From the NCBI RefSeq assembly GCF_008329585.1, contig NZ_NPKP01000001.1, positions 744,001 through 808,000 of the forward strand: a stretch of 64,000 nt of DNA. Reading direction: 5' to 3'. Below are positions 42,399-51,633 of the stretch, one piece after another; within the stretch, counting starts at the first letter, position 1, and the number at the start of each line of letters is the position of its first letter. Source of the DNA: Mycolicibacterium sp. P9-22 (GTDB lineage Bacteria > Actinomycetota > Actinomycetes > Mycobacteriales > Mycobacteriaceae). The notes below the pieces were generated by a model that ran no database searches, was not told the origin of the DNA, and saw only the letters and a program-made list of their open reading frames with translations. A program made the position numbers and the translations under genes.

Positions 42399-43184
42399 AT
42401 GGCTGTGGCAGTAAGCGCTACGACGGATACCGGCGGCAGTGCGCGCGGGGGGACATCCAGCACGGTGTACCGAAACCTGATGCTGCTCACCTGGAGTGGA
42501 CCGCTGTCGATCGGTCTGGTGCTGCTGGGTTGGATGGTGCTGGCGGGTTTCCTGCCGCCGCCATCGCCGTCCATGACGGCCGAGCAGACGCAGGCCCTGT
42601 GGTTGGACAATCGCGAAGCCAAGATCCTCGGCATGTTGTTCTCGGCGTGGGGTGGGACCATCTACGTGATCTTCGCGATCTTGGTCTACTCGGTGATGAG
42701 CCGGATCGAACGGGGGCGGGTGATGTCCGTCGGCCAGGTGGCGATGGCCATGTTCGCCATCGCGTTCTTCTGCTGGAATTTCTTCTGGCTGGCGTCGGTC
42801 GGCTTTCAGGCCGATGAGGCCAGCGCCGACACGATCGATGCGATGAGCGACACCGGATTCCTCATGACGTTCGCACCGATTCCGCCGTTCACGCTGCAGT
42901 ACGTCTTCATCGCCTGGGTGATTCTGCAGGACCGCTCGAACGACCCCTACATTCCGCGTTGGGTGGGCTTCGCGAACCTGTGGTGTGCCTTCTTCTTCAT
43001 GCCCGCGCAGTTCGCCGTCCTGGCCAAGACCGGCCCGTTCGCCTGGAACGGTCTGCTCTCGTTCTGGATCGCGGTCGGTGAGTTTGTGGTCTGGTTCGCG
43101 GTGATGTTTTGGGCGAACCGGCGGGCGCTGCGCATGATGGCGGCCGACGGACTGCTCGACGAACCGGAGCGGGCCGGGCGGTAG
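42399..43184 (+). CDS. Multi-pass membrane protein of unknown function
   Basis: 261 aa, ATG start. Six or so membrane helices are visible. Characteristic stretches are FLPPPSPSMTAEQTQALWL after helix 1 and IPPFTLQYVFIAWVILQDRS. It is clearly related in plan to the protein at 52029-52766 (similar loops 'PLPSPS/PIPLGSS' and 'F.WVGF.NLW' with a 'GPFAWNG' or 'GPFSWRG' motif). It is the third gene after the oxidase-like pair. I do not recognise the family; an electron-transfer or transport role is a guess from context. Confidence 0.7.
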   Translation: MAVAVSATTDTGGSARGGTSSTVYRNLMLLTWSGPLSIGLVLLGWMVLAGFLPPPSPSMTAEQTQALWLDNREAKILGMLFSAWGGTIYVIFAILVYSVMSRIERGRVMSVGQVAMAMFAIAFFCWNFFWLASVGFQADEASADTIDAMSDTGFLMTFAPIPPFTLQYVFIAWVILQDRSNDPYIPRWVGFANLWCAFFFMPAQFAVLAKTGPFAWNGLLSFWIAVGEFVVWFAVMFWANRRALRMMAADGLLDEPERAGR

Positions 43185-43193
43185 CCTGCTGTC

Positions 43194-43844
43194 ATGGCCG
43201 ATCAGGCGCCGTCGGTGCGTAAACGTACCGGTGCGAAATCGTCGCGCGGCCACGTGGATTTTCGCGGCCGATTGCTGCGCGCCGTGGAGAGCCTGCTCGA
43301 GGGTGGAACGAGTTACAGCGATCTGGGCATCGGGCAGATCGTCGAGGCGGCCGGCACCTCAAGATCAACGTTCTACCTGCACTTCCGCGACAAGAGTCAG
43401 CTCCTGGAGGAATGTCTGCGCGCCGTCATGGACGATCTGCTGCGAGTGGCCGGGCTGACCTGGCAGTTGCCGCACGATTCGGACCGTGCGGCGGTTGGCG
43501 GGGCGATGGGCGATGTCGTTTCCGCGTTCGCCACGCATGCTCGACTGATGGCGACGGTGGCGGACGTGGCCGGGGTCGACGGAAGGGTCGGTTCGGCCCT
43601 GGCCGACCTGATGGATCAGGGCCGGCGGAACCTGGCAGACCACATTCGAATCGGTCAGCAGGTCGGCTCCGTCAATGCCGGCATCGATGCCTCCAGCACT
43701 GCCGGACTATTGGTAGCGATGGCCGAGCGTGGTCTCATTCGGCTCACGCCCGGTGCTGACCCGGTTGCCCTCGCAGTCATTGCGGACTCCATGACGCACA
43801 TCGTGTGGAGCTCGCTGTATGAGGGCGCTGCGTGTCGCGGGTAA
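43194..43844 (+). CDS. TetR/AcrR family transcriptional regulator
   Basis: 216 aa from ATG 43194. A TAGCCT box 6 bases before the ATG makes a leaderless start likely; the box overlaps the stop of the upstream gene. The helix-turn-helix region is about residues 22-72, with SYSDLGIGQIVEAAGTSRSTFYLHFRDKSQLLEE. It is the last gene of the oxidase-like group and probably binds the 27-bp palindrome at 41515. It converges on a minus-strand hydrolase. Confidence 0.87.
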   Translation: MADQAPSVRKRTGAKSSRGHVDFRGRLLRAVESLLEGGTSYSDLGIGQIVEAAGTSRSTFYLHFRDKSQLLEECLRAVMDDLLRVAGLTWQLPHDSDRAAVGGAMGDVVSAFATHARLMATVADVAGVDGRVGSALADLMDQGRRNLADHIRIGQQVGSVNAGIDASSTAGLLVAMAERGLIRLTPGADPVALAVIADSMTHIVWSSLYEGAACRG

Positions 43845-43907
43845 GTCTTGGGCCGATGCCCAGTCGGTCGTGTCGTCGGGCATGGCGGTCGCAGCCGATA
43901 TCGTCCG

Positions 43908-43923
43908 ATCCGAAAAATCGGAT
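43908..43923. terminator. Weak inverted repeat between convergent genes
   Basis: ATCCGA, loop AAAA, TCGGAT forms a short 6-bp stem between the TetR and hydrolase genes, which converge. No run of T follows, so its function as a terminator is uncertain. Confidence 0.3.
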
Positions 43924-43953
43924 ACTGGCAAAATTTGCGTAAGACTTTGCAGA

Positions 43954-44721
43954 TCACTGCTTTTCAAATTTGACGACATACTCGCTGATCATGTGCGCCA
44001 CCAGGACCGGGTCGTCGATCATCGGCACATGGCCCACACCCGGCACCATCCTCAACTCAGCACCGGGAAGCGCCGCCGCCATCGGGACGCCGTATCGCAT
44101 GAACGGAAGCGTCTTGTCCTCGACACCCCACGCAATCCGCACCGGGCAGTCGAGTCGTTCGAAGGGCGCAATGGGCCCCCGTTGGCGGGCGCCGGCCAGG
44201 AGGTTGGTCAAGACCGAACAACCGGCCATGTCCTCCAGGACCGCTTCCACCTGCGATGTGGACATCCGATCGCCATGTTCGGCCACCGGACGCATGAAGG
44301 CGCGTCGCATTCTCGGATGTCGGATCAGACCACCGATGAAGTCCACGTGTCGAGCGCCGACTGCACCCAGTTGGAATATCGTCAACAGCCGCCGTAGATC
44401 CCGGGGCGTACGCCATGCACCGGCAGGGGAGAGCGCCAGCACCGACTTCGCCCGACCTCGCCGTGCGAGTTCGAGCGCCACCCAGCCACCTAGTGAGTTC
44501 CCGACCAGATGAGCTTGCCCGATGCCCAGCCCATCGAGATAGGCGCACATGCCGTCCACGATGCCATCGACAACATGAACAGGTTCGGCCTGCAGCGCTT
44601 GGCCCCCGAAATGACCCGACAAGGTGGGTGCGAGAATCCGGCAGTCTGACTTGATCGCCGGGATGACCTCATCCCAGGCGCGCCGAGACGACGTTGCGCC
44701 ATGCAGGAGAACGATTGTCAT
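43954..44721 (-). CDS. Alpha/beta hydrolase
   Basis: 255 aa. The nucleophile elbow is GNSLGGW (Ser near 94), with LLHGATSSRRAW at the N-terminus for the oxyanion hole, and later VEDKTLP (acid) and VGHVPM (His). Likely substrates are esters, lactones or ring-cleavage products; nothing more specific is seen. Its ATG overlaps the phosphotransferase stop by 4 bases, so they are co-translated. Confidence 0.88.
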   Translation of the reverse strand: MTIVLLHGATSSRRAWDEVIPAIKSDCRILAPTLSGHFGGQALQAEPVHVVDGIVDGMCAYLDGLGIGQAHLVGNSLGGWVALELARRGRAKSVLALSPAGAWRTPRDLRRLLTIFQLGAVGARHVDFIGGLIRHPRMRRAFMRPVAEHGDRMSTSQVEAVLEDMAGCSVLTNLLAGARQRGPIAPFERLDCPVRIAWGVEDKTLPFMRYGVPMAAALPGAELRMVPGVGHVPMIDDPVLVAHMISEYVVKFEKQ

Positions 44722-45806
44722 CGGTTGGTCAATGCCGCCAAAGCGGCGAAACTGTCGTTGTCCACGACGTGTTGGGCGGCGCGGCGCGCCATCGCGCCGA
44801 ACATGGCGTCACCACGTTCGGTACTGACAACTCCCATGGCGATCGGGATATTGAGCACCAGCGCGTACAGGGCGTGCGCTTGGTATTCGCGCCAACATTC
44901 TTCGAACGTGTACCCGGACACACCGTCGGCCTCCAGCCTCTGGTGGTACTCCGCTACGAGGGCGTGTTCATGTGTGGTCCGGTCACTTTCGGTGAGCGAG
45001 GTACCCAGCAGGTAGGACACGTCGATGACGCCCGGTGCTGCGGCCACGCTCTGCCAGTCGACCACGGCAATGGGTGTAGCACCGTCCTGCGCGTCGAACA
45101 GGAGGTTGTCGAGTCTGAAGTCACCGTGCCACAGCGTGCGATGCTCGCCCAATGTCGAGAGCCACGTCGGTACCTCCTTGGCAAGGCGTTCGACTGCGTC
45201 GATATGGTCCTGCTGAAGATAACCTCCGAAGCGTTCCAACCACAGACGCAGTACCTGTGGGATCGCTCCGCCGAGTGCGTTCCACACATGCTCTACGGGG
45301 AGCCAGGACTGGTCGGCGAGCTTGTCGTGCCGCCAGGATCCGCCATGGAGGGCAGCGGCCTGCTGAAGGGCAAGTGCTGCCTGGTCGGCGCTGCAGCCGC
45401 CGATCTGTTCGACCGTTTGAGCCGGTCCCATGTCTTCCAGAAGGAGGACGAAGTCGCAGTTGTTGTCCGCAATCTGGCTGTAATAGCACCGTGGTGATCG
45501 GACCGCGGTCAGCGTCGCGAGGTTCTGATAGAACAGGACCTCGCGCTGGTAGGCGCCGGTGGCAAGGCCCATCTGGCGACTCGCCGGGTCGGTACTGGGT
45601 AGTTTCGCGATGAGGCTGGAAGGCGCGCCGTCGGGACGCTCTTCATATCCGAGCGTCAGCCGATAGCTGTGCGCCATCTGACCGGTGCCCACCGGCGCGT
45701 ACTCCAGGCTGGTGACTTCAACGCCCGACCAGCCTGCCGCACCCGAGAGCAGGGCGGTAAGCAGGTCCGGCGTGAACTCCTGGATCGCATACGGAATCGT
45801 CGTCAT
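44718..45806 (-). CDS. Phosphotransferase, aminoglycoside/ecdysteroid-kinase-like fold, paralogue
   Basis: 362 aa from ATG at 45804-45806. Kinase-like motifs: LIAKLPS (Lys), FVLLLEDMG (hinge), WHGDFRLDNLLFD (catalytic loop) and VDWQSVAAAPGVIDVSYLLG. It is a paralogue of the protein at 20484-21590. Both are next to an LLM oxidoreductase and an SDR. It probably phosphorylates a small molecule, perhaps a steroid-like alcohol, but this is inference. Confidence 0.85.
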   Translation of the reverse strand: MTTIPYAIQEFTPDLLTALLSGAAGWSGVEVTSLEYAPVGTGQMAHSYRLTLGYEERPDGAPSSLIAKLPSTDPASRQMGLATGAYQREVLFYQNLATLTAVRSPRCYYSQIADNNCDFVLLLEDMGPAQTVEQIGGCSADQAALALQQAAALHGGSWRHDKLADQSWLPVEHVWNALGGAIPQVLRLWLERFGGYLQQDHIDAVERLAKEVPTWLSTLGEHRTLWHGDFRLDNLLFDAQDGATPIAVVDWQSVAAAPGVIDVSYLLGTSLTESDRTTHEHALVAEYHQRLEADGVSGYTFEECWREYQAHALYALVLNIPIAMGVVSTERGDAMFGAMARRAAQHVVDNDSFAALAALTNR

Positions 45807-45822
45807 TGAGGTTCTTTCTAAG

Positions 45823-46881
45823 TCAACGGATGTTGCGGTAGGCGGGAATGATGGGCTCCAGTTCGCGCGGTGCGGCTCCGTGCAGGATGACACCGTCGGC
45901 GCCGAGGTCGAGTTGGCGTTTCACCGCGGCGGCGCACTGTTCGGGAGTGCCCAATGCAGCGATGGCGAGCCACTCCTCGGGAAGGAGTGTTGCGATGCGC
46001 TCCAGTTGGTCGACTGTCGTCGATGGGCTGTCGATGACTCGCAGCGCACCGCCGGGCGGCTGAAACTCCAGCACGACGGGGTCCTCTCGGAACCGCCTCA
46101 ACACCAATGGATCCCATGCGTTTGTGCGCACCATCAGATCGCCGTATCCCTGGAGATAGGTGGCCAACCGTCCCACTGTCTTGCGGAGCCGGAGCTCCTC
46201 GGAGATGTGATCGCCGATTGTTGCCAGACACGACCAGACCTTCACATCAGCAGGGTCGCGACCCGCCTGCTCGGCGGCGGATTTCACGGTCCGCACGCAT
46301 CGCTGGAGCGTTTCATCGTTGAAGAAGGTGTGCAGGATGACTTTGTCGAACGCGCGACCGCCCAGCGCCAGAGAGTTGGGGCCGAAGGCGACGACACCGA
46401 GCTTGACGTCTTCGTCGAAGTTGGGATCCAGGCGCAGTGCCGGATAGCGCCCGATGGGCCCATCGTGGCCCACGATTGTCTCCCCCCGGAACAATCTGCG
46501 CATCACCTGCGCGAAGTCCTCCATCTGTGCCGTGGTGATCTCGTCCATTCCGAAGGCCCGCTGTATCGGCGGAACTCCGCGCCCTATGCCCAGGGTGAAG
46601 CGCCCGCCGGTCAGTCGGTGCATTGTTGTTGCGTAGGCGGCGGTGACGATGGGGTGGCGGGTGTTGTGGTTGGTTGCACCCGTGGTGATGCCGATGGTCT
46701 CACTGACCGCTGCCACCGCACCGGAGATGGTGGAGGCTTCCTTGGTCGAAAACCGTTCGGAGATGAAGCATTCGCCGATACCGAGCTGTTCGGCGGTCTG
46801 CACCTCTGCGATGAGATCGCGCGGGTGGTCGGCTTGTCCGGCCAAGGTGTAGAAGCCGAGTTCGGGCATGAAGGTGGTCAT
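45823..46881 (-). CDS. LLM class F420-dependent oxidoreductase, paralogue
   Basis: 352 aa from the ATG at 46879-46881. It shares long blocks with the protein at 22862-23905, such as FISERF.TKEA, GATNHNTRHP, GGRFTLGIGRGVPP, TFF.DETL and LATYLQGYGDLMVRTN, so the two come from one duplication. It overlaps the SDR gene (46878-47669) by 4 bases. F420 use is expected from the family; the substrate is unknown. Confidence 0.87.
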   Translation of the reverse strand: MTTFMPELGFYTLAGQADHPRDLIAEVQTAEQLGIGECFISERFSTKEASTISGAVAAVSETIGITTGATNHNTRHPIVTAAYATTMHRLTGGRFTLGIGRGVPPIQRAFGMDEITTAQMEDFAQVMRRLFRGETIVGHDGPIGRYPALRLDPNFDEDVKLGVVAFGPNSLALGGRAFDKVILHTFFNDETLQRCVRTVKSAAEQAGRDPADVKVWSCLATIGDHISEELRLRKTVGRLATYLQGYGDLMVRTNAWDPLVLRRFREDPVVLEFQPPGGALRVIDSPSTTVDQLERIATLLPEEWLAIAALGTPEQCAAAVKRQLDLGADGVILHGAAPRELEPIIPAYRNIR

Positions 46882-47669
46882 GATGGCATCGCCTCGGCGA
46901 GCGGTGTTCCCGGTGCGAAGAAGATCGGAGTGGGTTCGCCGGCAGACCATCCACCGTCGACCACGAGCTCGGTTCCGGTGCAGTACCCGGCGTCGTCGCT
47001 GGCTGCGAAGAGCACCACCGGAGTGACATCGGCCGGCGTGGCGATCCGATCGATCGCGAGTCGTCCGTGGACGGCTTCGTCGGGAACTCCTTCCAACAGC
47101 GGAGTGCGTATATACCCGGGATGGACGGAGTTGACCCGAATATTGAACGCGCCGAGTTCCATGGCGGCGACCTTGGTCAGCCCGCGCACGGCAAATTTAC
47201 TTGCGGCGTATCCACCGAGCAACGGAGAGCCCATCAGTCCCGCGAAGGATGACACATTGACGATGGCGCCGCCGCCGGCCCGGATGATGGACGGAGCGAT
47301 GGTCTTGATGCCGAAGAAGGTTCCGTCGAGGTTGACGCCGAGCACACGGCGCCATTCGTTGACATCGGTGTCGACCACCGCTGCGGGGGTCCCGCCGATT
47401 CCGGCATTGTTCACCAGGACGTGCAGTGCGCCGAAAGTGTCTTCGGCGGTCTGCACGGCAGACCGCCACTGTTCGAGGTCACTGACATCGAGATGGATGT
47501 AGAGGCCGGCATCACCGAGTTCGACTGCCAGTGCGTGACCCTCGTCGTCCAGGACATCGGCAATGACGACCCGGGCCCCTTCGGCGGCAAAGGCGCGCGC
47601 GTGGGACGCACCCATGCCGCGGGCTCCGCCGGTGATGAACACTGTGCGGTCGGTAAATCGGTCGGTCAT
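46878..47669 (-). CDS. SDR family oxidoreductase (3-alpha/20-beta-hydroxysteroid-dehydrogenase-like)
   Basis: 263 aa from ATG 47669. Motifs: TGGARGMG near 13, NNAGIGG near 88, the Ser with YAASK near 150 and PGYIRTPL near 185. The pattern is close to hydroxysteroid dehydrogenases of the SDR family, though that name is only by similarity. It is coupled on both sides: to the LLM gene and to the zinc dehydrogenase gene (4-base overlaps). Confidence 0.85.
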   Translation of the reverse strand: MTDRFTDRTVFITGGARGMGASHARAFAAEGARVVIADVLDDEGHALAVELGDAGLYIHLDVSDLEQWRSAVQTAEDTFGALHVLVNNAGIGGTPAAVVDTDVNEWRRVLGVNLDGTFFGIKTIAPSIIRAGGGAIVNVSSFAGLMGSPLLGGYAASKFAVRGLTKVAAMELGAFNIRVNSVHPGYIRTPLLEGVPDEAVHGRLAIDRIATPADVTPVVLFAASDDAGYCTGTELVVDGGWSAGEPTPIFFAPGTPLAEAMPS

Positions 47670-48706
47670 GGGATCAGTACCGCCCTTCCGTTGATTGTTC
47701 CTGCTTCGAGCCGGTCGAATGCCGCGACCGCATCGGTGAGCGCGAATGTTTCGATATCGACCGACAGCCGACCGGCCGCGGCCAGCGCGACGCAACCGAG
47801 CAGATCCGACCGGGTGCCCCCATAAGAGGTACGGGCGGACGCTCCCCAGGGCCAGCCGACGCCGAATCGGGGATTGGCAACGATCGGCACCGCGCCACCG
47901 CCTATACCCACCAGTTGATAAACCCCATCGGGTGCAATCGAATTCGCGGCAATCTCGGCGGTGCCGTCATTGCCGACGAAGTCGAACACCGCCTCGGCGC
48001 CACGGCCGCCGGTGAGCTCGAGGATCCTGAACGCGGGTTCCGCATCAGCGCGGATCGTCTCATGGGCGCCGTGCCGGACGGCTGTGGCCAGCCGATTATC
48101 GTCCTGATCGATGGCTACGACACGTGCCACGCTGAGGTGGGCGAGGAGTTGGACAGCGAGGTGTCCCAACCCTCCGATGCCGATCACCACCGCGGTCGAG
48201 TCGGGTCGCAGGACGTGCAGCGAGTTGCGCACCACGTGATACGGCGTCATGCCGGCATCGGCCAGCGGCGCCGAGCTGACGGGATCGAGCCCACCGATCT
48301 GCACGAGGTGCCTTGCCGGAACGGCCATGTACTCGGCCATCCCGCCGGCGGGCCCCAGACCCGGTGTCGGTGGCATGGCCCCGCGTCCGGCCTGGAAGCA
48401 CACATTGTCGTCGCCGCGACTGCAGGCCGGGCACGCACCACAGGCCCAGATCAAATGGACCACTGCAGCATCCCCTTCGGCCCAACCGACAACGTCGGCG
48501 CCGACCTCGACAACATGGCCGGCTGTCTCGTGGCCCAGCGTCTGCGGCAGGTCGGAGATCGCCACCGGTAGGTGCCGGATGTGAACGTCGGAGTGGCAGA
48601 GTCCGGCGGCGGCCACCTTCAGCAACACTTGATCTCGACCGATCGCCGGCACCGGGATGTCGACGACCTCCAGACGCCCGGGCTCGACCAGCTGGACCGC
48701 TTTCAC
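47666..48706 (-). CDS. Zinc-dependent alcohol dehydrogenase
   Basis: 346 aa, GTG start. Catalytic-zinc residues: Cys in GLCHSDV and the GHE motif in LGHETAG. Structural-zinc residues: CGACPACSRGDDNVC. The NAD-binding loop GIGGLGHLAVQ lies near 175. It oxidises a primary or secondary alcohol. The genes on both sides overlap it by 4 bases, so the whole row from 43954 to 51633 is likely one transcript or two. Confidence 0.92.
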   Translation of the reverse strand: MKAVQLVEPGRLEVVDIPVPAIGRDQVLLKVAAAGLCHSDVHIRHLPVAISDLPQTLGHETAGHVVEVGADVVGWAEGDAAVVHLIWACGACPACSRGDDNVCFQAGRGAMPPTPGLGPAGGMAEYMAVPARHLVQIGGLDPVSSAPLADAGMTPYHVVRNSLHVLRPDSTAVVIGIGGLGHLAVQLLAHLSVARVVAIDQDDNRLATAVRHGAHETIRADAEPAFRILELTGGRGAEAVFDFVGNDGTAEIAANSIAPDGVYQLVGIGGGAVPIVANPRFGVGWPWGASARTSYGGTRSDLLGCVALAAAGRLSVDIETFALTDAVAAFDRLEAGTINGRAVLIP

Positions 48707-49635
48707 GAGTCACCTCGGCCGGGCTCGACGGCGAGAACCCTTCGCAGGAAAGCAATTTGATCACGCACCACGGTGTGGTGCAGGCGTGCACCGGGATAGA
48801 CGTCGAAATGGTCACCGGGATAGTGGTGTACGGTCGCGCGCACCCGATGCGCGGTCCTCGTCGCGGCGGCGGCGGGCGCTGATTGATCGCCGTCGGCAAT
48901 CTGCATCAGAACCGGGCATGTGATGAGCTTGACCGAGGTGGCCGGCCGGTACATGCCGATGCGCAGAAAGATGCGTGCCGCAATGGCGTTTCGCCAACTG
49001 GGCCCGGCGATGGCGAGCATCCCCTCGACTGCCCCGGGAGCACAGAGTGCCGCCGACTCACCCGGTCGACCCACCACCGGCGCCAGCACCGGTGGACGCT
49101 GCCGAATTCCGGCGAACGCGTCCGCGATGCCGACCCGCATCAGCCTGGCGACGTGCACGACGCCGTGCGCTTTCACCATCTGGACGACGGCTGCCAATCC
49201 GTCGACCGCGGCCGTGAGACTGATGACGGCCGCGATCTTGGGGTCGGCGGCCGCGATGTTGAGGACGTGCCCGCCGGACAGCGACACCCCCCACACCACG
49301 ATCCGCGACGCGTCGATGTCGGGCAGCGCGCGGGCGTAGGCGATAGCCGAGTGGTAGTCCGCCAACTGGCTGGGCACATCTACCAGTTGTACTGGCACCC
49401 CTGAGGATTCGGCGAAGTTCCGATAGTCGAACGCGAGGACGTCCAGGCCGGCACCGGCCAGTGCCTCGGCGAACTGCGTCAACCCGCAGTCACGGGTCGC
49501 GCCCACCCCGTGAGCCATCACCACACAGGGGCGGCCACCGGGCCCGCTCAGTTCTGTGGTGCCGGCGGTGTGGTGCTCGGCGGCCAGATGACCGCCGTCG
49601 GCTGCCGGAATCGTCAGTTGCGTTGCGGTGCTCAC
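48703..49635 (-). CDS. Alpha/beta hydrolase
   Basis: 310 aa from GTG at 49633-49635, which overlaps the TetR stop. The elbow is GVSLSGGHV (Ser near 125), preceded by MAHGVGATRDCGL with the oxyanion-hole HG. The region PGDHFDVYPG near the end holds the catalytic His. It belongs to the dienelactone-hydrolase/peptidase S15-like group. The substrate is unknown. Confidence 0.86.
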   Translation of the reverse strand: MSTATQLTIPAADGGHLAAEHHTAGTTELSGPGGRPCVVMAHGVGATRDCGLTQFAEALAGAGLDVLAFDYRNFAESSGVPVQLVDVPSQLADYHSAIAYARALPDIDASRIVVWGVSLSGGHVLNIAAADPKIAAVISLTAAVDGLAAVVQMVKAHGVVHVARLMRVGIADAFAGIRQRPPVLAPVVGRPGESAALCAPGAVEGMLAIAGPSWRNAIAARIFLRIGMYRPATSVKLITCPVLMQIADGDQSAPAAAATRTAHRVRATVHHYPGDHFDVYPGARLHHTVVRDQIAFLRRVLAVEPGRGDS

Positions 49636-50270
49636 GGTGTGACGCTCCCGAAAATCGTTGCCGTCCACACGTGGACCAGCGACCGATGTACATCCTCGGC
49701 GGTGGCCAGCCCGTGGCCGCGCATGTGACGCTCCAGGACGCGTTCGTTCATCGAGATGAGTGAGTGGGCCAGGTCCCGCGAGTCGGGGACGGGATGCCGA
49801 CCGGGAGTCAGGTGCTCATCGATGTAGGACGCGACGAACTCCTCGTACCGGTTCAACCATGACTCCCACCTGCCTCTGGCCTCCGCATCGGCATCGCGGG
49901 CATCAAGCATGGCGATGAATCGGCTGCGCTGCGAGATCCAGGATTGGACGGTCGAGTGCAGCACCCGGGAGAGGTTCTCCCGGGGGTCGCCGACACGTCC
50001 GAGGACGGTGGTCGCCTCGGCGATCTGCGCGTCGAAGATCTCGGCGAGGAGATAGGTGACCGCCTCGTTCTTGCTGCTGAAGTAGAAGTAGAACGCCGAC
50101 CTCGCCAACCCGGCCTCTTCGGCTACCGAAGCCACCGAGACCTCGGCCAGCGACTGTGTGTCCAGGTGCCGCGTGAGGGCGTTCAACAGCCGAGACCGCC
50201 GCTCCTCGCCCCGCGGCTGGGGTCGGGTCGGGTTGCGCCGGGACGACCGCACCGCAAGCTCAACCGACAT
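49632..50270 (-). CDS. TetR/AcrR family transcriptional regulator
   Basis: 212 aa from ATG at 50268-50270. The DNA-binding domain spans about residues 20-70 and has SLAEVSVASVAEEAGLARSAFYFYFSSKNE. It overlaps the flavin monooxygenase stop by 11 bases and the hydrolase start by 4, so it lies inside the operon and may autoregulate it. A plausible operator is the dyad at 51699-51719. Confidence 0.87.
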   Translation of the reverse strand: MSVELAVRSSRRNPTRPQPRGEERRSRLLNALTRHLDTQSLAEVSVASVAEEAGLARSAFYFYFSSKNEAVTYLLAEIFDAQIAEATTVLGRVGDPRENLSRVLHSTVQSWISQRSRFIAMLDARDADAEARGRWESWLNRYEEFVASYIDEHLTPGRHPVPDSRDLAHSLISMNERVLERHMRGHGLATAEDVHRSLVHVWTATIFGSVTP

Positions 50271-51633
50271 TCGCCGAGGCCTCCGGGATCCGCCCGGTGA
50301 GTGCGACCGGGCCTTGCTGCGACACGCGGCGGGCGCCTGCCGGCAGTTCCCGCTTGCGCATATCGCGCTCATAGTCGAAGTAGTCGACCTGCTGCGTGTG
50401 GCGCGGCTTCTCGGCGAAGTGGCCGATGTACTTGCGTTCGTCGGCGGCGATGGTCTTGTGCATTTCAGCGACCGACGGCGGGCGGTACGTGCCGGCCAGG
50501 TACGCCGATGCCATCCGAGCCTGGCATTCCACGAAGGGGAACAGGGTGGGCAGCGCCTGGGCGAAACCGACAAAGACCAGGTCATCGAGCCCGGGTTTGA
50601 GCATGCGCTTGTAGAGCGGCAGCCGGTTGTTCGGCGCGCTGAGGAACTCCGGGTCGAAGAACGGGAACGTGATGTTGTAGCCGGTGGCATAGATGATGAC
50701 ATCGGCCTCGACCGAAGTGCCGTCGACGAAGTGCACGTGGTCGCCGTCGAGCCGGTCGATGTTCGGTTTCACCGTGGCGTCGCCGGCTCCCAGCCGCATC
50801 AGAAGCTCGGCGGACTGGGTCGGATGCGCCTCCAGGAAGTTGTGGTTCGGGGTCGGTAGGCCGTAGTGCTCGGGATTGCCGAAGAGGAGGCGCGGTACCG
50901 GTCGCATGATCCGCCGCTGCCAGGACAGCGGGATCACCGGCAGGGTCCGGGCGATCTTGTCCGCCGTCATGCCGAAGATGTATTTGGGCACCACCCAGGC
51001 ACCGGACCGGGTGGACAGATAAACGGTGTTCTGCCAGGACTTCTGGGACAGCTCGGAGACGACGTCGGCAGCAGAGTTACCGATACCGACGACGATGATT
51101 CGCTTGCCCTTGAGGTTCAGCGGCTCGGTGGGGTCGATGTAGGCGTGCGAGTGGATGGTCTCGCCGCTGAACTCACCGGGAAAGTTGGGGAACCGTGGAT
51201 CCCAATGGTGTCCATTGGCAACCACCAGGGCGTCGTAGTCCCGGGTCTGACCGTCACTGGTCTCGATTCGCCAACCGCCGCGCGGATACCGGTGTGCCTG
51301 CTTGACCGCAGTCTTGAAGTGGATCTTCTCGCGGAGACCGAAAGCATCGGCGTAGTCGTCGAGATATGTCTTGATCTGGGAGTGGTGGGGATAGTCGGGC
51401 AGGCTTGGGTCCATCGGGAAATCCTTGAAGCACAGCAGGTCACGCGATGTGTCGATGTGCAGGGAGCGGTACGAGCTCGAATGACCGTTGGGGTTCCGGA
51501 AAGCCCAGTTGCCACCGACCCGATCGGACGATTCGAAGCAGTCATACGCGACGCCCGCGTCGCCAAGGTTCTTCGCTGTGGTGAGTCCACTGATACCGGC
51601 GCCGATGATGGCGGTACGTGGTGTGGTGTGCAT
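50260..51633 (-). CDS. Flavin-containing monooxygenase (FAD/NADPH)
   Basis: 457 aa from the ATG at 51631-51633, with a GAGGAG ribosome site just upstream; an in-frame ATG at 51657 is less likely. FAD is bound by GAGISG (11-16), and the FMO fingerprint FxGxxxHxxxY is at 155-165. NADPH is bound by GIGNSA (183-188). YATGY lies near 320. It could be an N- or S-oxygenase or a Baeyer-Villiger-type enzyme; the sequence does not decide. It is the first gene of the minus-strand operon. Confidence 0.9.
   Translation of the reverse strand: MHTTPRTAIIGAGISGLTTAKNLGDAGVAYDCFESSDRVGGNWAFRNPNGHSSSYRSLHIDTSRDLLCFKDFPMDPSLPDYPHHSQIKTYLDDYADAFGLREKIHFKTAVKQAHRYPRGGWRIETSDGQTRDYDALVVANGHHWDPRFPNFPGEFSGETIHSHAYIDPTEPLNLKGKRIIVVGIGNSAADVVSELSQKSWQNTVYLSTRSGAWVVPKYIFGMTADKIARTLPVIPLSWQRRIMRPVPRLLFGNPEHYGLPTPNHNFLEAHPTQSAELLMRLGAGDATVKPNIDRLDGDHVHFVDGTSVEADVIIYATGYNITFPFFDPEFLSAPNNRLPLYKRMLKPGLDDLVFVGFAQALPTLFPFVECQARMASAYLAGTYRPPSVAEMHKTIAADERKYIGHFAEKPRHTQQVDYFDYERDMRKRELPAGARRVSQQGPVALTGRIPEASANVG

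Noticed and set aside
45685..47502. 605-codon open frame on the plus strand opposite the LLM and SDR genes.
   Set aside because: Antisense to strongly supported families; composition and lack of domains mark it as a shadow.
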